A stretch of 64,000 nucleotides of DNA, taken from NCBI GenBank assembly GCA_900472625.1, contig UCIT01000070.1, positions 1 through 64,000 on the forward strand. Reading direction: 5' to 3'. Source of the DNA: Hyphomicrobiales bacterium (GTDB taxonomy: Bacteria > Pseudomonadota > Alphaproteobacteria > Rhizobiales > Rhizobiaceae). Shown piece after piece: positions 35,147 through 44,401 of this stretch (positions are counted from its first letter, which is position 1; each line of letters opens with the position of its first letter). The translations under genes were made by a program, and so were the position numbers. A model generated the notes under the pieces. It had not been told where the DNA came from. It searched no databases and was given only the letters and a program-made list of their open reading frames with translations.

Positions 35147-36881
35147 AGACGGCAGCATGTCGTTCAGTCTTTGGGCGCCGGCTCTGTCGTCGTTGTCCGT
35201 GGATATCGACGGTCGGGTTTTTCCCATGGAGGATCGCGGCGGCGGTTGGTTTTCGAGCAAAAGGATTCATGTCCCTGAAGGCACGACATACATGTTCGTT
35301 TTGCCGGACGACACGCGCCTGCCGGATCCTGCCTCCCGTTATCAGGAGGCCGGCGTGTTCGGGCCTTCGCGTTTTCTATCTTCGGAAGGATTCGGATGGA
35401 TGCACCAGGATTGGAAAGGCAGGCCGTGGGAAGAAGCTGTGGTCTACGAGATCCACGTGGGTACTTTCACGAAGGAGGGCACCTTTCTCGCCGCGATCGA
35501 TCACCTCGCACGACTCTGCGAACTGGGATTCACCGCTGTCGAGATCATGCCGCTGGCTCAGTTTCCCGGACAGCGCGGCTGGGGTTATGACGGCGTCTTT
35601 CAATACGCTCCCCACGCCGCCTACGGATCGCCGCACGACTTCAGGCGACTGATAGACGCCGCCCATAGCCACGGCCTGATGGTCTTCCTCGACGTCGTCT
35701 ACAATCACTTCGGTCCCGAGGGAAACTTCCTTCCCCTCTACGCGCCCCAGTTCTTCCGCAAGGACGACCCGACTCCGTGGGGCGACAAGATCGATTTCAG
35801 GCAGCAGCCGGTGCGGCGCTTCTTCACCGATAACGTTCTTTACTGGCTAGATGAATTCCGTCTCGACGGGCTGCGGCTCGATGCGATCGACCAGATCGAA
35901 GACGACGGCGAGATTCACATATTGGAGGAAATCTCGGAAGCCGTTCGTGAAAGCTTCTGCGATCGTCACGTCCATCTCATCACCGAAAATCCTGCGAACG
36001 GACCGGACCTGCTGGCGGACGTAGGGGGCGGAAGACGACTGTTCGTCGCGGACTGGAACGACGACTTTCATCATGCGCTTCATGTCGCCGTCACTGGCGA
36101 GGACGTTGGTTACTACGCACCGTTCTCTGAAGACCCGTGGCAACAGGTGAAGAAGACGCTGGCCGAGGGATATCTCAGGGAAGGCAAGGCGTCTCTGCGG
36201 GCAAGGAACGCGCCCCTTTCGGCCTCATTGCCACCCACGGCCTTCGTTCATTTCCTGCAAAATCACGACCAGGTCGGCAACCGCGCGCGCGGCGATCGTT
36301 TGAACACGATCCTGGACGAACGATGCCACTGGGTGCTTACGGAGATACTGACGCTTTCACCACAGATCCCCCTGTTCTTCATGGGCGACGACCACCTTAG
36401 CACGCGAGCTTTCCACTTTTTCTCCGACTATGACGGCGAACTCGCCAAAGCGGTCGCGGACAACCGGCCGAAAGAGGCAGAGAACTTCGGCGGTTTTCCA
36501 AATGGATCCGGACCTGAAGACATTCCGGATCCGAATGACGTGAAGACATTCATTCGCTCGAGGCTTGAGTGGGACGACGCCGAGGCGGCCGAGGGCGTCG
36601 CCTGGGGCGCGTTCCTCAAGCTTCTGCTGCATGTCCGACGGACGGTCGTCGTACCGCTGCTTGCCGATGCGAAAGGCAATGCGGGAACCGTCGTGAAGTC
36701 GGAGCCCGATGCCGTGTTTGTCGACTGGTCGTGCGGCGGCCAAGTGCTCCGCCTCCGTGCGAATCCCTCCGAACACGTCAGAAGGTTGGATGGCGATCTA
36801 GGCCGGCTTGTTTATCCGACGGAGCGCGAAGTCCTGCCGGGAATCCTGGAGCCCTGGTCGACGCATCTGTATATCGGCTAG
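35109..36881 (+). CDS. treZ: Malto-oligosyltrehalose trehalohydrolase (TreZ-like GH13)
   Basis: A 590-residue glycoside hydrolase of family GH13. The N-terminal beta domain (SFSLWAPALSSLSVDIDG) is followed by the barrel with YEIHVGTFTKEGTF, GWGYDG, FLDVVYNHFGPEGN, the nucleophile in GLRLDAID, the acid glutamate in LITENP and the third acid in LQNHDQVGNRA. TreZ releases trehalose from maltooligosyl-trehalose made by TreY. No TreY or glgX lies in this window. The stretch MGDDHLSTRAFHFFSDY is unlike the usual MGEEW-x-PF-FF version, so specificity may differ. The start overlaps the original SDR stop (ATGA). Confidence 0.85.
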   Translation: MKRHRSWGPLTYEDGSMSFSLWAPALSSLSVDIDGRVFPMEDRGGGWFSSKRIHVPEGTTYMFVLPDDTRLPDPASRYQEAGVFGPSRFLSSEGFGWMHQDWKGRPWEEAVVYEIHVGTFTKEGTFLAAIDHLARLCELGFTAVEIMPLAQFPGQRGWGYDGVFQYAPHAAYGSPHDFRRLIDAAHSHGLMVFLDVVYNHFGPEGNFLPLYAPQFFRKDDPTPWGDKIDFRQQPVRRFFTDNVLYWLDEFRLDGLRLDAIDQIEDDGEIHILEEISEAVRESFCDRHVHLITENPANGPDLLADVGGGRRLFVADWNDDFHHALHVAVTGEDVGYYAPFSEDPWQQVKKTLAEGYLREGKASLRARNAPLSASLPPTAFVHFLQNHDQVGNRARGDRLNTILDERCHWVLTEILTLSPQIPLFFMGDDHLSTRAFHFFSDYDGELAKAVADNRPKEAENFGGFPNGSGPEDIPDPNDVKTFIRSRLEWDDAEAAEGVAWGAFLKLLLHVRRTVVVPLLADAKGNAGTVVKSEPDAVFVDWSCGGQVLRLRANPSEHVRRLDGDLGRLVYPTEREVLPGILEPWSTHLYIG

Positions 36882-37074
36882 CATCGCGGAGAGCTGCCTG
36901 GGGCGCTTCAGGCCCGATGGTGGAGAAACGCTCATTCGCCGCCGCCATACCTCTAGCGAGGTGTCGAACACGTTATGGGTCGCCGATCTTCGTGAACTGC
37001 GGTCAATGGTTTGCTCCGGTGACGGATGGCGTAACGGCACCCGCGGACTACCAGTGATCTTGCTTGAGCGTCTT

Positions 37075-37099
37075 GGAACATATGAGCGGGACGGAAGTT
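37075..37099 (+). promoter_or_regulatory. EcfG-type promoter of the sugar dehydrogenase-PEBP gene
   Basis: GGAAC (37075-37079), 16 bases and AGTT (37096-37099), 30 bases before ATG 37130. Confidence 0.55.
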
Positions 37100-37129
37100 T
37101 GGGCTCCAAACCAACCGGAGACCGACTGA

Positions 37130-38923
37130 ATGAAGAACAGGCTTTCCTTGGTCGCTACGGCGGCAGGCATTCTCATATCAGCCCACGCCGTCAGCGCTCA
37201 ACAGGGCGATGGAACCGATGTGCAGATCACCACGAACGTGTTCAAACCAAACAAGGTTTCCCCGACAAGCGATCGCACAGCCCAGCTAAAGTTGCCTGAC
37301 GGCTTCAAGGTGCAGCCGTTCGCCCAGGGCCTCGGCAACAGCCGCATTATCGCGGTGTCCGACAAGGGGGATGTCTATGTGAGCCGGCGTGAGGAAGGCG
37401 ACGTGCTTTTTCTGAAGGACGCGGACGGCGACGGAAAGGCTGACGGCCCTCCGATCCAGGTCGCCTCTCGTGCGCAGGCTCACGGCATCGCGATCAAGGA
37501 TGGAAAGCTGTACCTGGTCACCGTGAAGGAGGTCTTCGTCGCCGACATCAAGGACGATGGAACTCTCGGTCCTCTGAAAATGATTATCGGCGATCTTCCC
37601 GACGCCGGCCAGCATCCAAACCGCGTGATGGCCTTCGGGCCTGATGGAATGCTATACATCAGCGTCGGCTCGACCTGTAATGCCTGCAACGAGAGCAATG
37701 CCGAAAACGCGACGATCCTGCGCGCGACGCCGGACGGCAAAAGCCGGACGATTTTCTCGTCGGGTCTTCGGAACACGATCGGCTTCGACTGGAACCGGAC
37801 CACAGGGCAGCTCTGGGGTCTCGACCACGGCATCGATCTCCTGGAAGACGAGGTCCAGCCGGAGGAACTTAATCGGCTGGAGCAGGGGAAACAGTACGGC
37901 TGGCCCCATGTCTACGGGAAGGGCGACATCTATCCCCAATCGACGCCGGTCGGCGGCGTGACGAAGGAGCAGTGGCGGGACCAGAGCGTTCCGATGGTCA
38001 TCGGTTATACCGCCCATGCCGCTCCCATGCAGTTCAAGTTCTACAGTGGGTCCTCGTTTCCCGCCGAATATCAGGGCGACGCCTTTGCAACGATGCGCGG
38101 ATCGTGGAACCGCAATCCGGCATCGGGCTATGAGATCGTTCGAATTTATTTCGAAAATGGACAGCCAAAGACCATCGAGCCTTTCCTGACAGGTTTCCTG
38201 AGCGACGGCGGCAAGACGCACTTCGGCCGCCCGGTGGGATTGGCGATCGCCAAGGACGGCTCTCTGCTGATGGCGGATGATACCAACGGTGTCATATACC
38301 GTATCGCGTACGCCGGGGAGGCATCGAAGAACATGGAGGCGAAACCGGCGCCTGCCAGTGCGATGGAACAACAAGCGGCAAAGGGGCAACACGTCCCTCT
38401 TGCCAAGGACAGACCGGAGACCAAGGCTGATGGGATTGTCGCTGTGACATCTGCATCCTTCAAGTCGGAAGACTCCATTCCACCATGGCACAGCGAGTAC
38501 GCGGATGGGGTATCACCCGCGCTGAAGTGGAAGGCGGTGAAGGACGCCGCCTCGTACGCGATCGTCATGGAAGACCCGGATTCTCACCCCATCAAGCCGT
38601 TCGCCCATTGGCTTGCCTGGAACATTCCGGCGAGCGTGACCGAACTTCCAGAGGGTCTGCAGGAGCAACTGAGGTTGCTCGAACCGGAGGGCGTCCTCCA
38701 GGGCCGCAACAGTTCCGGCAGCCACGGATACTTCGGTCCGAAGCCACCGGTCGGCGACCCGGCTCATCACTATCATTTCCAGGTGCTTGCGCTGGATTCG
38801 CTTCTCGACATTCCGCCGACTTCAGATCGCGACGCTTTCCTCGCCGCCGCGTCCGGCCATGTGATCGGCAAGGGGGAGATCGTTGGGCTCTATGAACAGA
38901 AGATCGGACCTCCGAAGCAGTGA
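37130..38923 (+). CDS. Exported PQQ-type sugar dehydrogenase fused to a YbhB/PEBP domain
   Basis: A 597-residue protein with a signal peptide (about 1-23, ending HAVSAQ). A six-bladed propeller of the glucose/sorbosone dehydrogenase type (about 50-400) follows, with HGIAIKDGKLYLVT, HPNRVMAFGPDGMLYISVGS, GLRNTIGFDW and FGRPVGLAIAKDGSLLMAD. After a linker (KPAPASAMEQQAAKG) a phosphatidylethanolamine-binding-protein domain starts near 430: VSPALKWKAVKDAASYAIVM, EDPDSHPIKPFAHWLAWNIP, SGSHGYFGPKPPVGDPAHHY. The DPD, H and GPxPPxG residues of the PEBP pocket are present. It would act in the periplasm. An EcfG promoter and a hydrolase gene 24 bases downstream place it in a stress operon. Confidence 0.88.
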   Translation: MKNRLSLVATAAGILISAHAVSAQQGDGTDVQITTNVFKPNKVSPTSDRTAQLKLPDGFKVQPFAQGLGNSRIIAVSDKGDVYVSRREEGDVLFLKDADGDGKADGPPIQVASRAQAHGIAIKDGKLYLVTVKEVFVADIKDDGTLGPLKMIIGDLPDAGQHPNRVMAFGPDGMLYISVGSTCNACNESNAENATILRATPDGKSRTIFSSGLRNTIGFDWNRTTGQLWGLDHGIDLLEDEVQPEELNRLEQGKQYGWPHVYGKGDIYPQSTPVGGVTKEQWRDQSVPMVIGYTAHAAPMQFKFYSGSSFPAEYQGDAFATMRGSWNRNPASGYEIVRIYFENGQPKTIEPFLTGFLSDGGKTHFGRPVGLAIAKDGSLLMADDTNGVIYRIAYAGEASKNMEAKPAPASAMEQQAAKGQHVPLAKDRPETKADGIVAVTSASFKSEDSIPPWHSEYADGVSPALKWKAVKDAASYAIVMEDPDSHPIKPFAHWLAWNIPASVTELPEGLQEQLRLLEPEGVLQGRNSSGSHGYFGPKPPVGDPAHHYHFQVLALDSLLDIPPTSDRDAFLAAASGHVIGKGEIVGLYEQKIGPPKQ

Positions 38924-38947
38924 TTGCCCTTTGAACAAGGAGACTCC

Positions 38948-39994
38948 ATGCCTATGAAACTCAACGTCCGAACTCTGGGAATTGCTGCGACGTTTTCCAT
39001 GTTGGCATTTGCTTCCACGCAAGCCGAGGAGGCAAAACCCGAGCCGCAGATGCAGACCGTCCTCGACGCCTTGAACGCGCTACAGGCGAAGCCCTTCCAT
39101 ACATTAAGCGTCGCCGACGCCCGAGCCCAGGCGAGCGCCGCCGACGCCGCGCGAACCGTTCAGCGCGACAGGAAGATCTCACCTCTTCCCGAGGCTAAAG
39201 TCGCCACCAGGGACTTCGCCATTCCGACCGCCGCCGGCGCCCTGCCTGCGCGGGCCTACATCCCTGAAGGAGAGGGTCCCTTTCCAGTTGTCCTCTATTT
39301 CCATGGAGGCGGCTGGGTGGTCGCAGACCTCAACACCTACGATGCGACGCCACGGGCGATCGTCGCGGGATCGAAGGCTTTGGTGATCTCCGTCGACTAC
39401 CACCACGCTCCTGAAAGCAAATTTCCAGCACAGCATGACGACGCCTGGGCGGCCTACACCTGGCTCGTCGAAAACGTCCATACCCTCAATGGCGATGCTA
39501 AACGAATTGCCGTCGCCGGCGAGAGCGCTGGTGGGAACCTAGCCGCCAATGTTGCGCTCATGGCTAAGGAAAGGAAGACGGTGATGCCTGTCTACCAGCT
39601 CCTTGTGTATCCCATCGCCGGGAATGACTTGAACACGCCATCCTACCAGAAGAATGCAAATGCCCTTCCGCTCGGGAAGGCCGACATGGAGTGGTTCGCG
39701 AACGTCTTCACGTCGAAGGATCAGACCGCTGACAAGCGGATAAACCTCGTCGGGCGATCCGACCTCGGTGGTCTTCCTCCTGCAACGATTATTACCGCAC
39801 AGATCGATCCACTGCGTTCCGAGGGGCAGGCCTACGCAGCGAAGCTTGAGAATGCGGGGGTGAAAGTCAATCTCATCAATGTCGATGGCGTCACGCACGA
39901 GTTCTTCGGAATGGCGAAGGTGGTGGGCAAGGCGAAGGCTGCCGTCGACGAGGCCAATGCCGGCCTTAGCAAGTCCTTTGGCAACAGCAAGTAG
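38948..39994 (+). CDS. Exported alpha/beta hydrolase (HSL-type esterase)
   Basis: A 348-residue protein with a signal peptide (ATFSMLAFASTQAEE) and a hormone-sensitive-lipase type fold. The oxyanion motif is YFHGGGWVV, the nucleophile is in VAGESAGGNLA, the acid in IDPLRSEG and the histidine in GVTHEFFGM. It likely hydrolyses short acyl esters in the periplasm. AAGGAG is 6 bases before the ATG. It lies 24 bases after the sugar-dehydrogenase fusion gene and shortly before the DUF4142 gene, all in one direction, so they share a transcript. A decayed relative lies at 48.9-49.1 kb. Confidence 0.9.
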   Translation: MPMKLNVRTLGIAATFSMLAFASTQAEEAKPEPQMQTVLDALNALQAKPFHTLSVADARAQASAADAARTVQRDRKISPLPEAKVATRDFAIPTAAGALPARAYIPEGEGPFPVVLYFHGGGWVVADLNTYDATPRAIVAGSKALVISVDYHHAPESKFPAQHDDAWAAYTWLVENVHTLNGDAKRIAVAGESAGGNLAANVALMAKERKTVMPVYQLLVYPIAGNDLNTPSYQKNANALPLGKADMEWFANVFTSKDQTADKRINLVGRSDLGGLPPATIITAQIDPLRSEGQAYAAKLENAGVKVNLINVDGVTHEFFGMAKVVGKAKAAVDEANAGLSKSFGNSK

Positions 39995-40011
39995 GAGCTA
40001 TGGAGACCCAA

Positions 40012-40554
40012 ATGAAGAAACATATTGTCCCGCTCGTTTGCCTTACCGCTCTTGCGCTAACGTCGCCATCTGGGGCCGCCGAGGTCAAGCCAAAGGCCGC
40101 CGGCGACGCGTCGCCGATGATGACGGTCGATACGCCTTCCTTCGTGAAGTCAGCCGGTAGTTCCAACGAGTTTGAGATTCGCTCAAGCGAACTCGCGCTT
40201 CAGACCTCCGAGAAACCCGACATCAAAGACGCCGCCCAGATGATCATTGCCGATCATCAAAAAGCGGGGCAAAAGCTGAAAATGCTGTTGGAGGCCAAAA
40301 CAGGTGATCCGGCGCGGACAACTTTGTCTCCAAAGCACCAGAAGATGCTCGATCAGCTCAGCGCGTCCAAAGGCGCGGAGTTCGAAACCTTGTATGTCGA
40401 CATGCAGGCCCAGGCGCATATGGAGGCCGTCGGTCTCTTTCGGACCTACGCGGGTTCTGGCGACGACCAGACGTTGGTAGGCTTCGCCAAGGAGACACTG
40501 CCTAACCTCGAGACGCACCTTGCCCATATCAAAATGGTCATCGCTAAAGAATGA
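40012..40554 (+). CDS. DUF4142-family exported protein
   Basis: A 180-residue protein with a signal peptide (KKHIVPLVCLTALALTSPSG, cut after GAAE). A helical ferritin-like DUF4142 domain follows: FVKSAGSSNEFEIRSSELAL, AAQMIIADHQKAGQKLKMLL, LETHLAHIKMVIA. The family is periplasmic, and the conserved histidines and glutamates suggest metal binding, but no reaction is known. The ATG at 40012 is chosen because GGAG sits 6 bases upstream and the signal peptide starts there; 40000 is the alternative. It is the last gene but one of the operon that begins at 37130. Confidence 0.85.
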   Translation: MKKHIVPLVCLTALALTSPSGAAEVKPKAAGDASPMMTVDTPSFVKSAGSSNEFEIRSSELALQTSEKPDIKDAAQMIIADHQKAGQKLKMLLEAKTGDPARTTLSPKHQKMLDQLSASKGAEFETLYVDMQAQAHMEAVGLFRTYAGSGDDQTLVGFAKETLPNLETHLAHIKMVIAKE

Positions 40555-40602
40555 TCGCAGGGCGAACCGCGCTGACCGTAGTAATGCATTGGATCACGCC
40601 GC

Positions 40603-41181
40603 ATGACTGATAACTGGATCCACCTTTGCGTCGACATGCAGAGGATGTTCGCCGAGGACACCCCTTGGCATGTCGAGTGGATGGACAAGGTCTCTCCCGC
40701 GGTGATCGAACTCTCCACGTGCTACCCGGAGAGGACGATCTTCACGCGGTTCGTGCCGCCGCCGAACCCGGCGGCGGCACGTGGAATGTGGAGGGCCTAC
40801 TATGAGAAGTGGTGGATGATGACTGGCGAGCACCTGCACCGGGTGCTTGTCGACGTTCTGCCCGAATTGCGTCGTCTCGTTCCGCCCGCGCGCGTCTTCG
40901 ACAAATCAGCATATTCACCCTGGGTGGACGGAAGGCTGGACGGCCAACTTCAAAGCGAGCGCGTCCGAACCCTGGTTGTGACCGGCGGTGAAACCGATGT
41001 CTGCGTAAGCGCCGCGATCTACGGAGCCATCGACCTGGGCTACCGGGTCATCCTGCTGAAAGATGCCGTCTGCAGCGGCGCTGACGTGACCCACGACGCA
41101 TCCATGAAACTGCTGGGAGAGCGGTTCTCCGTCCAGTTGGAAATCATGGAGACGGCTGCGTTCTTGTCTCAGGTCCGCTAG
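40603..41181 (+). CDS. Isochorismatase-family cysteine hydrolase (copy 1)
   Basis: A 192-residue protein with the three catalytic positions of the family: the aspartate in HLCVDMQRMF, the lysine in FDKSAYSPW and the cysteine in TGGETDVCVSA. The insertion YYEKWWMMTGEHL is unusual and is shared only with the copy at 49235. The family includes nicotinamidases, isochorismatases and biuret/ureido hydrolases. The cysteine and the TGGETDVC context point to an amidase-like reaction, but the substrate is unknown. It follows the DUF4142 gene by 48 bases. Confidence 0.85.
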   Translation: MTDNWIHLCVDMQRMFAEDTPWHVEWMDKVSPAVIELSTCYPERTIFTRFVPPPNPAAARGMWRAYYEKWWMMTGEHLHRVLVDVLPELRRLVPPARVFDKSAYSPWVDGRLDGQLQSERVRTLVVTGGETDVCVSAAIYGAIDLGYRVILLKDAVCSGADVTHDASMKLLGERFSVQLEIMETAAFLSQVR

Positions 41182-41216
41182 ATAGGACTTCTTTCCCGGA
41201 CCTAAGTCCCTGGTGA

Positions 41217-41242
41217 GGAACTCCTTTGGGCCTCACCACGTT
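41217..41242 (+). promoter_or_regulatory. EcfG promoter of the iron-permease-like gene
   Basis: GGAAC (41217-41221), 17 bases and CGTT (41239-41242) match the consensus fully, 30 bases before ATG 41273. Confidence 0.75.
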
Positions 41243-41272
41243 TTCCCGAGCCGGGAAGCACAGGAGACGTCC

Positions 41273-41671
41273 ATGTCAAAGATTTTTTCCAAATTCGCCA
41301 CGTCAATCGCAGATCTTTCCGGCAAGCCGGGCACCTTCGTCCTAGCGGTCGCCCTGGTTCTCATCTGGGCCGTCTCAGGTCCCTTCTTCGGCTACTCCGA
41401 GACATGGCAGCTCGTGATCAACACCTCGACGACGATCATTACCTTCCTGATGGTGTTCGTCCTCCAGAACTCGCAGAACAGAGACGGCAAGGCGCTGCAG
41501 GCCAAGCTCGACGAATTGATCCTGACGTCGCAGGCTCAGAACAAATTCGTCGGCATCGAGAAGCTCGACGAGGAAGCCTTGCGCGAGATGAGCAGGGCAC
41601 TTGCCGAGAAAGCTGAGTGCGTCGAGGACGTCGCGGACGAAAAGGCGGCCCGCAGCGAGGCGTCGGCGTGA
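41273..41671 (+). CDS. Low-affinity iron permease family protein
   Basis: A 132-residue membrane protein of the Fet4-like 'iron permease' family in its short bacterial form. Two helices are visible (TFVLAVALVLIWAVSGPFFG, VINTSTTIITFLMVFVLQNS). The invariant QNSQNRDGKALQAKLDELI box follows, then an acidic cytoplasmic helix. Short bacterial members occur widely in stress regulons; iron transport by them has not been proven. CAGGAGA lies before the start. The EcfG promoter upstream is one of the two best in the window. Confidence 0.88.
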   Translation: MSKIFSKFATSIADLSGKPGTFVLAVALVLIWAVSGPFFGYSETWQLVINTSTTIITFLMVFVLQNSQNRDGKALQAKLDELILTSQAQNKFVGIEKLDEEALREMSRALAEKAECVEDVADEKAARSEASA

Positions 41672-41806
41672 CGTTGGCGTTTGAAACTGCAACAGATCGA
41701 AACTCGGGTGCCGATTGACCCGAGCACTGCGTATCTGCATCGGGTTGTCTGACCGTGTCCATCCACTACATGAGTCCCTAAGCACGAAGACTTCGAGGAG
41801 GGACCC

Positions 41807-43750
41807 ATGACACTGAGCGCAACCGAACTTGAAATGCGATCGGTCGACGACCGCTATCGCATGCTTGTCGACGCCATCACCGACTATGCGATCTACATGC
41901 TCGACGCGTCAGGGCACGTCACGAGTTGGAATGCAGGCGCACGTCGGTTCAAGGGATATTCCGAGTCTGAGATTCTCGGTGAACATTTCTCCCGATTCTA
42001 CACGCCTGAAGATCGGGAGGCCGGCATCCCCAGAAAGGCGCTGAACACAGCAGAAACCGAGGGACGGTTCGAAGCCGAGGGATGGAGGGTGCGTAAGGAC
42101 GGAGAGCGTTTCTGGGCCCATGTCGTCATCGACGCGATCCGTGATGGGGACGGACGCCTTGTCGGCTTCGCTAAGATCACTCGCGATCTCACCGAGCGAA
42201 AGGCCGCGGAGGAAGTCCTAAAACGCAGCGAGGAGCAGTTCCGCCTCCTCGTGCAGGGCGTCACGGACTACGCCATCTACATGCTCGATCCTGACGGACA
42301 TGTGTCAAGCTGGAATGCCGGCGCCCAGCGCATCAAAGGCTATGAGCCTGAGGAAATCATCGGGGAGCACTTCTCCCGCTTCTACACAGAAGAAGACAAA
42401 GCGAACGATCTGCCGCGAAGGGCGCTTGAGATTGCTGCCGGCGAGGGCCGCTTCGAAAGGGAAGGCTGGCGAGTCCGCAAGGACGGCACCCGTTTCTGGG
42501 CGACCGTCATCATCGACTCGATCCGATCCGACGATGGCGAGCTCATCGGCTTTGCAAAGGTCACGCGCGACATCACCGAGAAGCGCAACGCCCAGGAGGC
42601 GCTGGAGACCGCGCAGCTCGAGCTGTTCCAGGCGCAGAAGATGGAGGCCGTCGGGCAGCTCACCGGCGGCATAGCCCACGACTTCAACAATCTGCTGACG
42701 GCGATCCTGGGTAGTCTCGAGATAGCGAAAAAACGGTCCGTGCTCGGGCAGGACGTCTCTGATCTCATCGACAATGCCATTCACGGAGCCCAGAGGGGAG
42801 CATCGCTGACCCAGCGGCTCCTTGCATTCTCGCGCAAGCAGGAGCTGACGTTCGAGGCGGTGGACGTTTCAGAGCTTGTCAGGGGAATGGCAAACCTGCT
42901 GCAACGTTCGATAGGTCCGCTGATCGAAATCAACACGTCGTTCCCACTGAAGCTACCGAAAGCGAGATCAGATCCCAACCAGCTCGAAAACGCGCTTCTC
43001 AACCTCGTCGTCAATGCCCGCGATGCGATGCCGGACGGCGGCGTCATCACCATCTCCGCCCGGCGTCGAACTCTCAGCGAGGGACAGATTTCTGATCTGC
43101 CATCAGGCGATTATATCTGTCTTTCCGTCAAGGACGAGGGCGAGGGCATGGATGCTGAAACCCTAGAGAAGGCAACTCAACCGTTCTTCACGACGAAGGG
43201 CGTCGGCAAGGGGACCGGCCTTGGTCTGCCGATGATCCAGGGACTAATGGCCCAGTCCGGAGGACGCCTTAGCCTGAACTCCACGGTTGGAAGAGGCACC
43301 ATGGCCGAGCTCTGGCTTCCATTGGCGCATGGGGGCGACCTGGACGAGCTCGAACCAGAACCGGTCGTCGAGGTCGCGGCACCTGAACCGTTCAAGCCAC
43401 TGACGGTTCTTGCGGTGGACGACGACTCGCTCGTCTTGATGAACACCGTCCTTATGCTGGAGGATCTTGGACATACGACGATGGAAGCGCAGTCGGCGGT
43501 GGAAGCCCTCCAGGTCCTCGACCTAGGTCCGTTGCCAGACGTCGTGATCACGGATTACGCAATGCCGCATACGACTGGGTCCGAGTTGGCCGCGCTGATC
43601 ATTGAACGCTACCCTGGAATTGCGGTGATCCTCGCCACTGGATACGCCGAGCTTCCAAGCGGCGAGGAATCGGCACTTCCGAGGCTAGCAAAGCCATTCG
43701 GACAGGCGCAGTTGCAGCGCGCGCTCGCCTTAGCTGCGGCGACCGACTAG
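41807..43750 (+). CDS. PAS-PAS hybrid histidine kinase with receiver domain
   Basis: A 647-residue cytoplasmic kinase. Two PAS domains (about 15-130 and 145-260) are close duplicates: both have TDYAIYMLD, SWNAGA, GYE/S-x-EI and GEHFSRFYT. The HisKA box is GGIAHDFNNLLTAILGS, the ATPase domain has NALLNLVVNARDAMPDGG and GTGLGLPMI, and the C-terminal receiver (about 525-640) has VDDDSLV, TDYAMPHT and LAKPF. Such soluble hybrid kinases in rhizobia often respond to light, redox or oxygen through PAS-bound cofactors. The ligand here is unknown. GAGGAGGG precedes the start. The gene is alone in its transcript. Confidence 0.92.
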   Translation: MTLSATELEMRSVDDRYRMLVDAITDYAIYMLDASGHVTSWNAGARRFKGYSESEILGEHFSRFYTPEDREAGIPRKALNTAETEGRFEAEGWRVRKDGERFWAHVVIDAIRDGDGRLVGFAKITRDLTERKAAEEVLKRSEEQFRLLVQGVTDYAIYMLDPDGHVSSWNAGAQRIKGYEPEEIIGEHFSRFYTEEDKANDLPRRALEIAAGEGRFEREGWRVRKDGTRFWATVIIDSIRSDDGELIGFAKVTRDITEKRNAQEALETAQLELFQAQKMEAVGQLTGGIAHDFNNLLTAILGSLEIAKKRSVLGQDVSDLIDNAIHGAQRGASLTQRLLAFSRKQELTFEAVDVSELVRGMANLLQRSIGPLIEINTSFPLKLPKARSDPNQLENALLNLVVNARDAMPDGGVITISARRRTLSEGQISDLPSGDYICLSVKDEGEGMDAETLEKATQPFFTTKGVGKGTGLGLPMIQGLMAQSGGRLSLNSTVGRGTMAELWLPLAHGGDLDELEPEPVVEVAAPEPFKPLTVLAVDDDSLVLMNTVLMLEDLGHTTMEAQSAVEALQVLDLGPLPDVVITDYAMPHTTGSELAALIIERYPGIAVILATGYAELPSGEESALPRLAKPFGQAQLQRALALAAATD

Positions 43751-43911
43751 GCGTCGCGCCGAAAATGAAATAGTTCGCGAAGCCACATGACGTCGTGTGG
43801 CTCAAAACGGAGACAACAAGGAGGCGGAGAGTGTCCGGAAGCGCACCATGTGGTGGTCCAACCGTTGACAAAGAACGTGGACAGCATAGCTTTCTCCGGA
43901 TGGAGGAGCTG

Positions 43912-44142
43912 ATGAAGAGAGAGTCTGATTTCCGAGCGATGTCCGAGGCCGTGCAGAATTGGTACCGCTTTTATGAAGTACAGCCGAACGATCAATCGTC
44001 TCACGTGCTCTGCACCGCAGCGATCAACCTTTATAACGAGGGTTACCGCACCGTCGACGACATCGCAGCGGCCCTGATTGTAACATACGCGGGCATTTGG
44101 TCCACGAAGGTTAACGCGCCGACGTCTTCATCGATTCATTAG
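43912..44142 (+). CDS. Small hypothetical protein, 76 residues
   Basis: From MKRESDFRAMSEAVQNWYRF the protein reads on to SSHVLCTAAINLYNEGYRTV and DDIAAALIVTYAGI, a short all-helical protein. Similar small proteins occur in rhizobia without known role. GGAGG precedes the ATG at 43912; an ATG at 43900 would add 4 residues. It is followed by a terminator-like hairpin at 44149. Confidence 0.6.
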   Translation: MKRESDFRAMSEAVQNWYRFYEVQPNDQSSHVLCTAAINLYNEGYRTVDDIAAALIVTYAGIWSTKVNAPTSSSIH

Positions 44143-44148
44143 CACGAC

Positions 44149-44178
44149 ACGCCGGCGAGGCCGTCAGGCGTCTTTTTC
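44149..44178 (+). terminator. Terminator-like hairpin after the 76-residue gene
   Basis: ACGCC (44149-44153) and GGCGT (44167-44171) pair, followed by CTTTTTCC. It lies 7 bases after the stop. Confidence 0.5.
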
Positions 44179-44401
44179 CGATCTTGAACCATCGCCTCAA
44201 GTTAATTTGCCTCTCGGCGCTCTGCGGCAATGAGATAGTTTCTGGCGCCGTCGCTTGAGCGGATTAGTTCGTCGACCTTGACCCGCAGGGCGTTTGGGAG
44301 TCCATCGACCACGCCGTTGCCGCGGTTGGTGGGTCGTCACGCCAGCGACGGGTCGCGGTTGGAATGTAAGTCAGGAACAGAATGACAACGAGGAGGCCAT
44401 C

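Noticed and set aside
39968..40166. Minus-strand frame within DUF4142
   Set aside because: Overlaps a gene with a signal peptide and family motifs on the other strand; no supporting evidence.
43820..43860. EcfG promoter before the 76-residue gene
   Set aside because: The candidate reads GGAAG rather than GGAAC and the spacing to CGTT is 18 or more.
44179..44401. CRISPR or tandem repeat array in the decayed region
   Set aside because: No regularly spaced direct repeats were found here or elsewhere in the window.
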